NCBI GenBank assembly: GCA_036785705.1
Contig: JAWUZG010000007.1
Coordinates: 248,001 to 312,000, forward strand
Source: Acanthornis magna
Taxonomy: Eukaryota > Chordata > Aves > Passeriformes > Acanthizidae
Direction: 5' to 3'
Length of the DNA stretch: 64,000 bases
A program made the translations under genes and the position numbers. The notes beneath the pieces were generated by a model. It saw nothing but the letters and a program-made list of their open reading frames with translations. It was not told the origin of the DNA and made no database searches. This document shows positions 21,872 through 33,100 of this stretch, piece after piece. Every line of letters starts with the position of its first letter. The stretch's first letter is position 1.

Positions 21872-24589
21872 TTGCAACAGCACTGGTCTGGCAATCCCCA
21901 CTGACAAGCTTTGGTTCTGTTTTGCTTTGGAGAAGGAGGAACCAGCGTTAGTGGTGACAGCAGCAGGACGAGGAGGAGGTGGCTGCCATGGCCCTTTGCT
22001 CTGTGGCAGGGCTCAGCTGGGGCTGCCCGGGCTCCAGGGCAGGAGGGTTCTGGCTGCAGCAGGGCGCTCTTTGGGCAGCCTCTGGCAGCTCTCTGTGCAG
22101 AGGATGGCACTGTGCTGCCCTGGCCTGTCCAGGTAAGGCAGCCCAGACAGAGGCTGCCCATCCCTGTGTCCGGCTGCTGTGCAGCCAATGTCCCCATGCA
22201 CGGCCCCCAGCCATGGGCCACAGGGCTCTTCAGCCGTGGCTCAGCCTTCTGCTGCCAGCCCCGTGATGGCAGCAGGCAGGGAGCCCAGGCTGGGGAGGAG
22301 CTCTGGCCCTGGCCACTGCTCTTGGACCTGCCCAGCTCCTCACACACATCCCAGCCCTCCTGCCTCTCCTGCAGGAGCTGCTGGCTGTCCTGTGCCAGCA
22401 AGGGCCCACAACAGAAGGAATCTTCTTCAAAGTGGAGAGCACCACAGCAGTTCAGGAGCTGCGGGAAGCCCTGGACTGTGGCCTGCCCATCGACATGACA
22501 AGCCAGCCGGCGCTTCCTTCCTGCAGGAGTGTGGGATCCCCGACCGCTGGCTGAGAGCACCGCCAGAGCTGTGCAACACAGCCGCTGGCTGCACCCCTAC
22601 CTGGGGACAGCAGTGGGAACCTTGGCCCTGCTGATGGATGTTGCTTTCCTCTTAATTCAGGGAGGCCAAGAAGTTGCCTGCAGCCAACCTGTTCCTCCTC
22701 CAGCAGCTGCTCGCACTACTGCGACACATTGGCCAGCACACATCCACAGCCGAATGAGCTGCAGCAGCCTGGCCATCTGCCTGGGCCAAGCCTGCTGAGC
22801 CCAGCGCAGGAGGAGCAGCTGCACTTGGAGGCCATGCTGGCTGAGAATGACAAGGGAATGCTGTCCTCAGCAGCCGGCTGCAGCCTGGCTGGCCCACGGC
22901 AGCTTGGCTGCCCAGAGGTGCCTGTGCCTGGCAGTGCCTCTCTGCAGCCAAGGCTGGAGCAGGAGCTGCCTGCAAGAGCTGTCCCTGCAAGAGCCACCGC
23001 CTTGTGTGCAGAGGCAAGGCTCAGCAGTGATGGCAGGTGCTGCTTGGCACACTGTCAGGCCCCAGGGCTGAGAGCAAGGCTTTCCTGTGTGCAGGTGAAT
23101 GTGCTGGTGGAGTTTCTGATCATGGATATGGAGGAGATCTTTGGGGAGGAGACTGCTGGCTGGGAATAGTCACCCACACCCACAGAGATATGCACAGGTA
23201 GGATCAGGAAGGGCCTGGGGGTCCCAGAAATCTCCGCATCCAGCAGACAAGTAGCGTAGTGCTCACTTGTGGCTTTTCCTTTCAGTGCTCTTGTCTTTCA
23301 AGACATTGCTTGGCCGCATTTTGGTGCTTTTGTCTTCTAGAGCTGCCCCAGGAAGAGCAAAGTGTCCCTGCAAGCCAGGGAAATGAGGAGCCCCAGGCAC
23401 AAAGCTGTCCCCATGAATCCCTCTCGCTGCCAGACAGCAAACAAGAAGACAGTGCAGGGGCCATGCTGCTGGAGGCCCAAAAGGCAGAGGTATGTCAGCT
23501 ACAGAAACACAGGCACAACACATCCTGGAAAAGCAAAAATTTTGTCACCCACCTCTTGAGATTTTGCCTTCCTTCTTTCCTGCCTGCCTGCCTGCCTTCT
23601 CACCTCTGTACTGACTTTGCTTCTGCAGTGCTTTAGGCACACTGGACAGTTTCCTTCTGCAATGCTTTAGGCATGTGCCTCCTCAGTGGACAAGACAGAT
23701 GTAAATGAAAGCAGCAAGGGGTGTCATGGCCAACTTGAGGGGGCTTGTGCTCAGATGCCAGCTCATGCCAGCTGCCTCAGGTCTCCTTGGGGCAGCTGTA
23801 CTGTGCGAGAGGGAGCTGATGCAAAGCAGCGTCTGCTCTGTGCAGCTAAGGGAGTGATTTTGCAGTCAAAGCTTTACTCCTCCAGGCTGTCTCTTGCCAC
23901 CGCTCACCTCCACAATTTCTGCTTTAGGCGCCTCCAGATTTGCCTCCAAGCACCGCAAGTCCTCCACAGAGTCCCAGGCAAAGGCTGAAGCCCTGACGAG
24001 CCCTTCCGAGTCAAGCAGGTAAGAGCAGCTTGTAGATGCTCCAAGAAGAAGAGACTTAGCTCATGACCCCTGGCTATGCCTAGCTTATCCAACCATGCAT
24101 GGAAAGGCTTGCAGGCTACCCTCAGGCAGAGGAAATAAGATGAAAAAGAGTATGAGAAGAGGCCTGGGCAGGAGACGGGGACTACGAGCCAGTGAGGAAG
24201 AGGCAGAGGAGAGGCAGCAGCAGATATACACAATGGAGGAGGCTGCAGCATCTCAAGAAGCTCAGGTAGGGATGTGCCAGGCTCTGCTGCCCACCTTTCC
24301 CTCCACACTGCCCTGCATCAGCCCAAGGCGCTGGCAAGGGCCGGCAAGGGCTGCTGCTGGGCAGGGCTTGGCAAGAGCTCCATGGCAGTTCTGCAGGGGC
24401 TCTGCAGCCCTCAGCTTCCTACATGGCCATGTGCTTGTAGCTCTGCAGGAGGAGTGCGTGCGTGGGGTGAAGCTGCCGAGGGAGAGGCTGTGCAGATGGG
24501 GCAACCGGAGCACCTCTCCTTCCAGTTCTATTTCCAAATCATTATAGTCACAATATAGGAGAAAAAGTTTTCGTTCTGGAGGCCTTTCT

Positions 24590-24945
24590 TTCAAAAGTTT
24601 GAGGTCCATGGATAATGAGGCTGGTCTTTGTCTATTTGGAGAGGGACATGCTGCTTTTTCCCATTCTTGCCCCACTCTGCTGTGCCTGTGGGGAACCTGG
24701 CCCTGCTGATGAACATTGCCTTCCTCTTCCATCACAGTGGCCAAGAAGTTGCATGCAGCCAACCTGTTCCTCCTCCAGCAGCTGCTCACACTGCTGTGAC
24801 ACATCGGCCAGCACGAGTCCACACCCAAATGAGCTGCAGCAGCCTGGCCATCTGCCTGGGGCCAAGCCTGCTGAGCCCAGCGCAGCAGGAGTGGCTGCAC
24901 TTGGAGGCTATGTTGGCTGAGAATGTTGAATTTTTCAGCTAAGGT
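24590..24945 (+). pseudogene. Second partial copy of the RhoGAP exon
   Basis: The segment repeats the intron-exon junction seen at 22620-22870: AKKLHAANLFLLQQLL is encoded at about 24740, then a TGA (24797-24799) interrupts, followed by the same block MSCSSLAICLG in another frame and a piece matching LHLEAMLAEN. No other exons of this copy follow. It is a duplicated and decayed fragment, probably derived from the same family as the gene at 20.8-24.3 kb. Confidence 0.75.
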
Positions 24946-25060
24946 TTTCAATCCTGAGGCCCCTATTTCAAAAGTTCGGAGTCCATGGATGATAAGGTAG
25001 GTCTTTTGCTATTTGGAGAGGGAGGTGTTGCTTTTCCCCCTATTTCCCCACTCTGCTGCC
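24590..25060. repeat. Direct repeat, about 95 bp, flanking the second RhoGAP copy
   Basis: The block TTTCAAAAGTTTGAGGTCCA (about 24591) with CTATTTGGAGAGGGA recurs at about 24967 as TTTCAAAAGTTCGGAGTCCA with CTATTTGGAGAGGGA. The repeats lie about 375 bases apart and bracket the RhoGAP fragment, which suggests a local tandem duplication. Confidence 0.75.
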
Positions 25061-25219
25061 TCCGTCCCTTCTTGTTTTGCCCTCTGTGCCACCTCCCTGC
25101 CCTCTGGCCATGCTGGGGTGTGAGCTGGTAGCCAGGCCGGGCCAGCAGCACTGTCAGCCCCTGGTGCCAGCTGCCCACACCTGACAGGAGCAGTGGGAAG
25201 TGCCGGTGGCAGTAGGCAG

Positions 25220-25817
25220 TGTTATGGACAAAATGGCTTTCGTAGGCCAGTTTTGTATTATGTTGATGGACATTTTGTTAAGTTATATCAGGGCTGGGTT
25301 GGATTAAGTGGTTAATTGTCATTTTGAGTCATTCAGTTCAGTGTGCATGATGTACGGGTGCAATTCGTTTAAAGGAACACCAGATAGTGATACTGGGTAC
25401 AGGGGATTACAACAGGAATGTTCCAGAAACTCGCCAAAAGCAGGATGACATCTCTTTGACAACAGATTGGTGGACTCAGCTGATCAATAGTATGGATGAA
25501 TGGTGAAATCACTGGACAGGAACGCTCCTCGAAAAGGACCAACCACAGACCCCCTAGACGAGCCAATGGGGTCAAGGATTGAAAACCGCACCAATCCTGT
25601 CCAATCCTAGACTTTAAGAACTGTGTGAAGTTTTGTGCCTCATCCTCCCAACATCCACGAGCGGCTAAGGGAGCACTCTGCATTGTGCACACGCAATTCC
25701 TCTGGTTTGCTGTGCGGGGGTCGGGCTTATCCCAGTCCCTCGTTCCCTGAGTTGCTGTTTTGTGCTTAGGTTAATAAAGACCTAACTCTGAACAGCGGTG
25801 TCTCGCCATTTGTTACA
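25220..25817 (+). mobile_element. LTR of a gammaretrovirus-like ERV
   Basis: Starts TGTTATGGACA, carries AATAAA at 25773-25778, and ends TTTGTTACA, followed after four bases by a primer site. LTR boundaries are defined by the TG...CA ends and the primer site; the left end is less sure because no second copy is present to compare. No TATA box was identified with confidence. Confidence 0.6.
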
Positions 25818-25821
25818 ATTC

Positions 25822-25841
25822 TGGAGGCACTCATCCGGGAT
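25822..25841 (+). promoter_or_regulatory. Primer binding site, proline-tRNA-like
   Basis: TGGAGGCACTCATCCGGGAT follows the LTR by four bases. It resembles the Pro-tRNA sites of class I (gamma-type) retroviruses, with one extra dinucleotide and mismatches. Confidence 0.5.
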
Positions 25842-27480
25842 AGCCACACCCAGAGGCAGTCCTGAAGAAGGATGAAGACAGGGAGACGTGCCCCGGCTGA
25901 GTTCAGCTGCCTGGAGTTGCATTTCTTCGGGACCATGGATGGACTGCTGGCTATACGCAGGAAACAACTGGGAACCCAGCAAATCAGACGGCAGACCCCC
26001 CAGAGAGGAGAGCAGGGAGCCCACGCGGGCAGGTGAGTACCCATGGAATGGGCGGCAGAGGAGACTGGGGGTGGAGGTTTGGTTGGGATAATTTCCGGCA
26101 CCACGCAGTGCCAGGAAAGCCTCTGGGACTCTGACTCCTAGTGCAGTGTCTGGCATTGGGGCGGCTGGCTAGGAGGGGGTTCCTCTGTCAGAACTCTCAG
26201 CTCGGTAGAAGCTCGGGCACAGAGTGGGGACAGCTGAGGGGAGGGAGGCAGAGCAACCATTAGCTAAGGACACCTGGCGGGTAGACTCCTCGGAGAGGGT
26301 CGGAGCGATTCTGGCTGTAGCTGGGGAGTTAGGACCTTTGGAGCAGATGGGAAAACTCTCAGCCAGAGACCCACCGGGAGTGTGTGGCCACCAGCCAGGG
26401 GAGTGCGCCCTACCTGGCAGGAGGAGGGAGATCACAGTGTGTCTGCCCAAAGGGGAGTAGGACCTCAGTCCACTGCCCTGTGTGCGGGGGCTGGAGGCTG
26501 GCTGGGGGGGGAAGCCTCGCAGCACAGTGGCTTGCGGGAGGGGGAGGCTGCCGGCTGGGAGAAGTCCCTCAGTCACTAGGAGTGAGAGGGAGGATAGATC
26601 CTGCCAAGGGTTGTGTAATTTTTGTTGAGGTAGTTTTAAGTTTTTTCTGATTGGAGCGGGACTGATTCGTATGTTGATTGTGTTTGGGTGTCTTTTTGTG
26701 TTAAACTTGTTTTGGTTTTGTTTGCGCTCATTTTGTGTTACAACTTTAGTCTACGTATCATTAGCGAGACGCCATTTGATTTCTGGTAAGAGCTGCATCA
26801 GTGATGGTCGCTTTTTGTAAGTGACCCTTGTGGCCTCCATGCAGGGTTGGCCCAGGTAGGCAAAGCATCTGTTTTTTTAAGCAGCCTATGTGTGTCGATA
26901 GCTTCTCAAATCGGCATATGTGTCGGTCGCTACTCAACACGGCGTATGTGTTGGCTGCTTCTAGAAAGCGGCATACGTGTCAGGGGGAAAAAGAAGGGTG
27001 GCAGTGATGGCCTGTGCTAACACGGGAGTGCTGGGTTCTTGCGGTCGCTTTCTGTGAAGAAACATCGGTGGCCTGTACAAATACGAGGGTGATGGGCTCT
27101 TACGGTCACTCTGAGTGAGTGATATTTGTGGCTTGTGCGGATTTGGGCTATGTTGGGTCCCGCAGTCACCGTACTTGTGACTTAAGCCTCATGTGATCCG
27201 GTGGTCGCTTCTTGCCAGTGAGAGCTGGGCAGAGAAAGTGGCCTCTGCTGAGGCAGGGTGGCTGAATAAATCTGCAATTTGTAAAAGCGAAGCCTTGGCC
27301 AATCACTCCAGAAGGTGGAGTGACTGAGGGCATTCCCTTAAACAACTGTCAGTCACTCTGGGAGGAGGAGTGACTGGGGGCATTCCCACCAAGCAGCTGT
27401 CTATCACTCCGGGAGGTGGAGTGGACTAGGGTTGTGTCACCAAACCACAGCTAGTAAAAAGACAGAGTGATCCGAATTAT
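25842..27480 (+). mobile_element. ERV leader with tandem repeats, no coding region
   Basis: A strong splice-donor-like CAGGTGAGT lies at about 26030-26038. From about 26870 the leader contains short tandem motifs: TATGTGT..GGT(C)GCT..CTC units at 26885-26985, then units of about 65 bases with a 'GGTCGC/TCACTT..GTGAAGA..GTGGCCTGT' skeleton to about 27200, then three units reading CACTCCRGRAGGWGGAGTG (27304-27430). No gag, pol or env frame follows before the next LTR-like piece, so this is probably a deleted or recombined element. Confidence 0.45.
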
Positions 27481-28230
27481 TGACAGCTAACTAAGGAAAC
27501 TGAGTGGTCGAGTCACTGCCTGCCACTTGAAGTTGGTCGGAGGCAGGCTGATTATCATATTGCTCACAGTGTCCATTATTTTCCAAAGTCTCTCATCATT
27601 GTTTAGGCAGCCAGCTTTGGTTTTCCCATGGTCTCCTTTAGTTCCCACAGTCTTTTTCTGTTCCCTACAGGTATGGCTTTTGATTAGGACATTGTGGTTC
27701 AAGCCCAGAGAGTTTCTTCCCCCCTGAGAAATCTGGGGAGACCCAGGGAATAAAACGTCCCTGGGGTAGAGCCGAAGGTGGATTGCCCCAGCGAGGGGTC
27801 GAGCTCCCCCTGTCCCTCAGTTCATAATGATATTCCGTATCTCCCTCTTTCCCCCCTTCCTCCTTCCCAATTGGTCCCTGTCCCCTTGTCCCTCCCTGGT
27901 TCCTCCCCCGTGCCATTCTGGGATTGGTTGTTACCCTCAGAATAAAAGTCTGATGCCCAGTTGAGGCAAAGTCTTTCGCCCTTGAGCCCAAGCAGCTGAC
28001 ACCGTGTGACTGCGTGTCTGATTGGCTCTGGGCGAAGGAACACTCTCCTTTGCAGCACTCCGGCTTTGGGACAGCGTGGCTGCCATTCTAGGAAGACGCG
28101 GCCCACGGCTAGGGGACACGGTCCCTGACTGCTGTGACCCTGAGACTCAGGAATGGTCGCAGACACAGCCGCCGAGCCACTGACCAACCCCGGTGGTCAG
28201 CTTGTCCAGCCCACACCATCGGCTACAGTT
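27480..28230 (+). mobile_element. LTR-like piece, possible second LTR
   Basis: Contains CCAAT-type boxes (CCAATTGGTC near 27868; GATTGGTTG near 27920), an AATAAAAG element (27943) and further AATAAAA at about 27747. This is the usual set of U3/R signals of an LTR. It may be the 3' LTR of the element that begins at 25220, or an unrelated LTR. I could not align it to the LTR at 25220. Confidence 0.35.
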
Positions 28231-28851
28231 GACAGCTACATTTTCTCTCACATATCCAAGCTAATATCTTTCCATCAGGTACAGTACTATAGCTCTTCTC
28301 TAGCACCTTGTCCTCCTTGATCTTAACCCCAGATGGAATTATTGACCAAGTACTGGAATTTACATCTATTGCCCAACTTTTATCTGGGCTCTCATTTGAC
28401 AGTGGAGGCCCAGGCACAGAGAAATTACAAGTGACATTTACAGAAGCAGCACCTGAATTTGCAGACACATCTTCAATAGCCAATAGTTGCCTATACATAT
28501 TCTCAAGGGTGCAGGAGTTGACAAACAAGGATTACAGCATTCAAGGATCTGCAGTATCCGGACCCATGCAATACAGTTCCCAAATGACAACACAAACATT
28601 CCAGAGGGAACCAATAGCCAAGTCCCACACAGGAGCAGTTTTGAGGCACTCTTAGGCACTGCTTCCTCTTCCCCACCACCACCACCTCTGCTCTTGGGCC
28701 ATGTGGTGTTGGTTGGACATTGTGCTGGATCATCACAGGCAAACTGGTGAATGTACAGAGGTTTGTCCAAATACAGATTTTTGGGAAATAAGCTCACGAG
28801 ACAGAAGAGCGAGGTGAACAGCACACAGGAGCAGCAGACACCTTGGCTTAC

Positions 28852-29011
28852 CTCATCTCCTGGGACTCTGGGAAATCCAGCTGCTGAGAGCTTGGCTGAG
28901 ACACAGCAGCACTGCCAAGAGGGGACTTAAAGCCTTGTGTATGGGGGGGATCAGAGGCAGTCCCAAGGACCCCTTCTTCATATCCCCACCACTGGAATTC
29001 AGCAAGGAAGC
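28852..29011 (-). pseudogene. Linker exon, frameshifted copy
   Basis: Flanked by TTTGCAG and GTAAGC. Its first half encodes ASLLNSSGGDMKKGSLGLPL; the same peptide is read at 44033-44193. A missing base near 28915 puts the second half in a different frame. Confidence 0.45.
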
Positions 29012-29442
29012 CTGCAAAGAGTAGAACACAGTGTTAATATACAGCATCCAGCTCCCCCCCATTCATGCCTTACGAAGTTTATCCCAGCTCTTAGCTAGAA
29101 CTTGGCAGGAAAAGTCAGACTGATGGAGCTGCTTGGCCTAGGACAGGGAATGGCAAGGGAAATGGTGAGGGAGAGACCATGTTCCACATTTGCCACCTCT
29201 CTCCTCTTGCTCACTTCTTTGCCACTCTGCCTCCATTCCCAACCTGCATCCACATGTTTGCATCAAGACCTCCTGGGCTGCTACACACCCATTACAAAGG
29301 CAGCTTGACTGCAATGTCCAGCTGAGCTCTTCCTTGGCTCAGCTGCTTGCCTGGGCTCACACCACAGGCACAAGTTTCAGAGCTCTATCTACAGGACATA
29401 AACTGAAAATCTACCACACAAGGTTCAGCTTGGTCTCCTTAC

Positions 29443-29653
29443 CTTACATCCTTTCCCCTCTGACACCTGCTCCTCATTGTTTCCAGTGATGTCACGGGAG
29501 CCAGTGCCTTTTCCCCTATCTCCTGCTCTCCACTGAAAATCTTGCTTGCTTTGGTAGGAGAGCTCTTGAGGATGGGAGACAAGGGCTTTGAGGGTAGGAG
29601 CAGAGATGGGGATGCCAGGGAAAACTTTTTGGCAAGAGGGTAGCCTGTGACGC
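29443..29653 (-). CDS. Candidate linker exon, copy C
   Basis: An open, splice-flanked exon (TTTGCAG before, GTAAGG after) encoding a Ser/Pro/Lys-rich segment starting VTGYPLAKKFSLASPSLLLP. Related exons occur at about 45640-45760 (with an early stop) and 34040-34191 (terminal exon), and all begin with a similar V/L-x-GY motif. No domain recognised. Confidence 0.4.
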
Positions 29654-30130
29654 CTGCAAAGTGAAGACATAAAATATAACAGAAGCCGCATGGCAAATCT
29701 AAAGCTACATATGTCATTGGAGACATTTCCGGGAAACGTCCAAAGAGCTGCAGAGGGAAACATGCTCCTGCTGGCAGCCCCTTGAAGCAGGCCAGGGGGA
29801 CACCCTGACCCACCTGCACAGAGCTGCCACAGCAACACCTTGGCCTCTGGGCTGCCGTGGCACAACAGGGAGCCCAGAGCCCTGTGCTTGCCAGGAATGC
29901 CTCAGCTGCACATGCACCTCCTGCTCCTCTCCCTGCCCCACAGCTCAGCAGCCCCACAGCTGCACGGGGCACTGGGAGCAGCACAGCTCAGTGCAGGGGG
30001 CACGTGCAGGGCACAACTGTTCCCTGGCAATGTGCATGGACACTCCAGGCTGGCACAAATCCCTCCCTCCCTCCCACCAGAGAGCGGCCCAGCTCCTGCC
30101 TTACCTCTTTAGAAAACCCCAGGAGCTCAT

Positions 30131-33100
30131 TAGACAGCACAAGTTCCTGCGAGCAGACAGTGTTTCTGAAAAGCTCAAGAGGAGCTGAGCCCAGGGCCTG
30201 CTCATCCAGGCCAAGGCCTAACAAACATTTCTCAGCTCACAGTGCAGCCTGACAAGGCCGGAGGAGATTCACCACCACAATCTGAAGCATCAATTTTTTA
30301 TGCAAAGTAAAAAGCCATGGCCCAGTGGAGCTGCCAGTTTCCCCAGGCTTGCCGGAGAATCACAATGCAGATCCTTGTGCTCCTGAGTCCATCTCTCCCC
30401 ACTGCTCTGAGTTCTGGGTGGCAAGGTCACTTAGGTTGGACACACAGCTCACAAGAAGCGCTCCTGTCTTTTTCTGCACAAAGGTTACACGGGAGATTAC
30501 ATAGCCCAAATCTGTAACCTCGTACTGGCAAACTGACTCTTTTGAGGAACTTCTGAAGCAGCAAAATTGCTTCCTTTCCTGGGTGAGGCAAGGAGCACGG
30601 AGAAAAGATTGAATGTTCAAAGCATGGCCCAGGCAATGCTCTTTGGACAAGTTGTGCCCTGAGCTTCCCTAAGGAAGATCTGAAAGGTTCACTGTCCCTA
30701 GCAGAAGCTCCTGCAATGGCTGCTCGCCAGCAGAGCAGGGCTGTCAGCTGTGAAACAAGTGTTGCCACAAGCAGCAGCTTAGCCAGGGCAGCAAATCAAG
30801 AGCAAGGATGGAGCTGATCTGAAGGCCAAACTGCCTTAGCTCCTTCCAAGAGCACGGGAACCATTCCTCATTCCAATGAGGTGTAGTGCTGGACACCACA
30901 GCTCTGTTTGAGGACTCGACCCAAGCTGGCTCCCACTGAGTGCTGTGATGCTTTCTGCTGCAGCTCTGGGCTCCTGTGCCTGCCGGACACAGTGAGGGGA
31001 CAAGGAGCCAAGTACACCGACACACCTTTGCCTTGAGCAGAAGCCGGCCTTGACCGAACACACAGAAAGGTTTCCCCTTTGGCCCACGTCTTGAAACGCG
31101 AGCTCCGCTCTTTGACTGCTCAGCTTGCTTTGGTGTCAAAGAATTTCCCTCAGAAATACTAGGTTTGTCTTTCTCCCTGCCTTCCTCGCAGCAGCCCTGG
31201 GGCTGTTCCTGTGTCAAGCCATCTGTCCCATTTGGACACAACCTACACCTGGACACTGCAATAAGTTGTCTCCTCTAAAGTGTTCCAACAATCCCTTTCC
31301 GGCAATAGGGGATGAATACTAATAGATGCAAATGGAAAAAAACAACAGCTTCAAAACAGAAGACTTACAAGGCAAGGAAAAGAAAAAGGAAGTAATGGCT
31401 AGATATTAAACTGTCTGACCTTACTGTCCCCCCCACTGCAATAAAGACCCAAAATGCCAGAGGAAAACTCACCCATGGCACCCGTTACAAGATGGTGCCA
31501 GCTTCTCTCTCGGGAAAAACAGGAGCTATCACGGAGTAGTTCTAGCAGCAGGTGAAAGCTCGTTGCCTCATCCGGCATCAACTTCCGCACCACGGCACAG
31601 CTCCACGGAACAGTAATGGCAGGTGAAGCAGCTGGGCTGGAGCTCTCGGTGTCTTTTCTCCCCAGCTCGGCTCAGCTCACACACTCTTGGGCCGGGAGCG
31701 GGGCCGCTCTACTTCTGCCAGCGCCATGTCCCTGGCCTTGGACAAACAGTTTTCTTTTAGCAGAGCCCTGCATGCTGTTCCACACATCTCTCATAAAGGC
31801 CCAAACCAAGTCCAGACACTCTCCCTACAGCAGGTTTTCACAAAGGGCTGCAGAAATCCAGGCCAACACCAAGTGAGCATCTGAAAGGGGTTTGTCCTGC
31901 TCCTGACTGCGGAATTCTCAATGAGCTGAAGCAATTTCATTCAGCTGTAACACGGCATCTGAGTTCTTTCTAGAAATAGTTTCCTGATGAGGAAGAAGCC
32001 TTGGGAGCATGAGGTACAGGGCCGATAAATGAAAGCAGGAGTACATCCTCCAAAGTGACAACATGAATTGTCCATCTTACTATTCTTCTATTTATTCCAC
32101 TCGAAGAAGGCAAGGCAAGCTTTTCTTGGAGGCAAATGGTGTGTGGGATACACCCTGGTCCCTCCCAGGCTCACCAGGGCTGGCAGCAACAAAGCAGGCA
32201 ATGTGCTTCATTGTGAACAACTACAGAGCTACATCCCAGTGTGGGCTTAAGCAGCACGGCATTATGAAGATCTCCTTTGCTGCATGGCATACAAAAAGGC
32301 GGTCCCTAATGATCTTCTTGCAAGCATGCAGTAAAGAACTGATCCTGATATCCTAATGAAGCATTGGCTTTGGCAACTACACTCTTCTCATTCTCCTGTC
32401 TGAACAGACACTTCACGTTTTGCCCCACACTCTTGCACTACTGGCAGTCAGTTTCCAGTTGCTGCTCCTCCCCAGAGAGTGGCCTTACAGCTGCTGCTTT
32501 GAAACAAAAAAGGCCCTGGGATTTGGATAGCCTGAAGGAGTGAGAAATGTTAATGAAGTGTTAATGTTGGAAGCCACCTAGATCTGCGCTCACCAGTGCT
32601 CTGAAGCACCAGCAGGAGGACCACACATCATTGACATTTGTTGGTGGTGTTCATGGTTCTGGTGTGCACGAGCAATGACTTTGAGGAGAGACAAAAATAT
32701 CCCTATTCCAACAGTGTGTGTGCAAGGTCATGTGAAGTTTCACTGCCTTTTCGAGGGTATTTCAGAAAGATCGACGAGGATATTGTGGGAGGGAGCAGGT
32801 CCCTAATTTTGTCTCCCAAGGAATCCCCCAAGGACACAATCACTCTGCTGCTGATGGCAAGCCCATCATCTCACGGATTAGTTTTCCCTGCAACATGCCA
32901 CCCTGCCTGGGCTTTACTAGGCCAGGACTAGATGAGCCATAGAAGCAAACATACACAGCCACAGGACATAGATTTGTTCCTTCAGAAAACCTAATCAACA
33001 CCTTCACCTGCATTTCCTTCTGTCCCATCAGAACCTGGCAACCATGAAGACTTTGCTGTCACAAGGTTACAGTTTGCACTGGGCTGTGGAGTGTTTTTCC

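Larger units (their letters stand above)
20846..24265 (+). pseudogene. RhoGAP-domain gene (TAGAP/ARHGAP20-like), degenerating
   Basis: RhoGAP proteins switch off Rho-family GTPases. Splice-flanked exons include 20846-20917 (24 codons, phase 0), 21017-21070 (18 codons), 21508-21574, 23340-23490 (Glu/Gln/Ser-rich) and 23929-24018 (Ser/Lys-rich). The RhoGAP core is recognisable as ELLAVLCQQGPTTEGIF (from 22375), GASFLQECGIPDRWL (about 22508), AKKLPAANLFLLQQLL (22665), LLSPAQEEQLHLEAML (about 22790) and VLVEFLIMDMEEIFGEE (about 23100). These pieces lie in several different frames without splice sites between them, and an in-frame TGA occurs at 22755-22757, so the gene looks broken. TAGAP- or ARHGAP20-like is inferred from the style of the domain and from my knowledge that such genes are multiplied in songbirds. 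The family is firm; the exact relative is not. Confidence 0.7.
28223..30130 (-). pseudogene. Partial TOGARAM2-like array unit (copy C), N-terminal/linker exons
   Basis: The block matches 43.48-46.2 kb (between units A and B) over most of its length. On the minus strand it contains splice-flanked segments: 29443-29653 (AG before, GTAAGG after; Pro/Ser/Lys-rich, phase 2 to phase 2) and 28852-29011, whose counterpart in the A-B spacer is 44033-44193. The 28852-29011 copy is one base shorter (160 against 161), which shifts its frame. A minus-strand frame at 28223-28528 has a homologous frame at about 43480-43690 with one stop. These probably encode disordered linker parts of a TOG-array protein; the assignment to TOGARAM2 is by linkage, not by recognised domain. 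Confidence 0.4.

Noticed and set aside
21748..22560. 270-codon minus-strand frame opposite the RhoGAP core
   Set aside because: It is the shadow of a GC-rich coding region on the other strand; the plus strand carries recognisable RhoGAP motifs.
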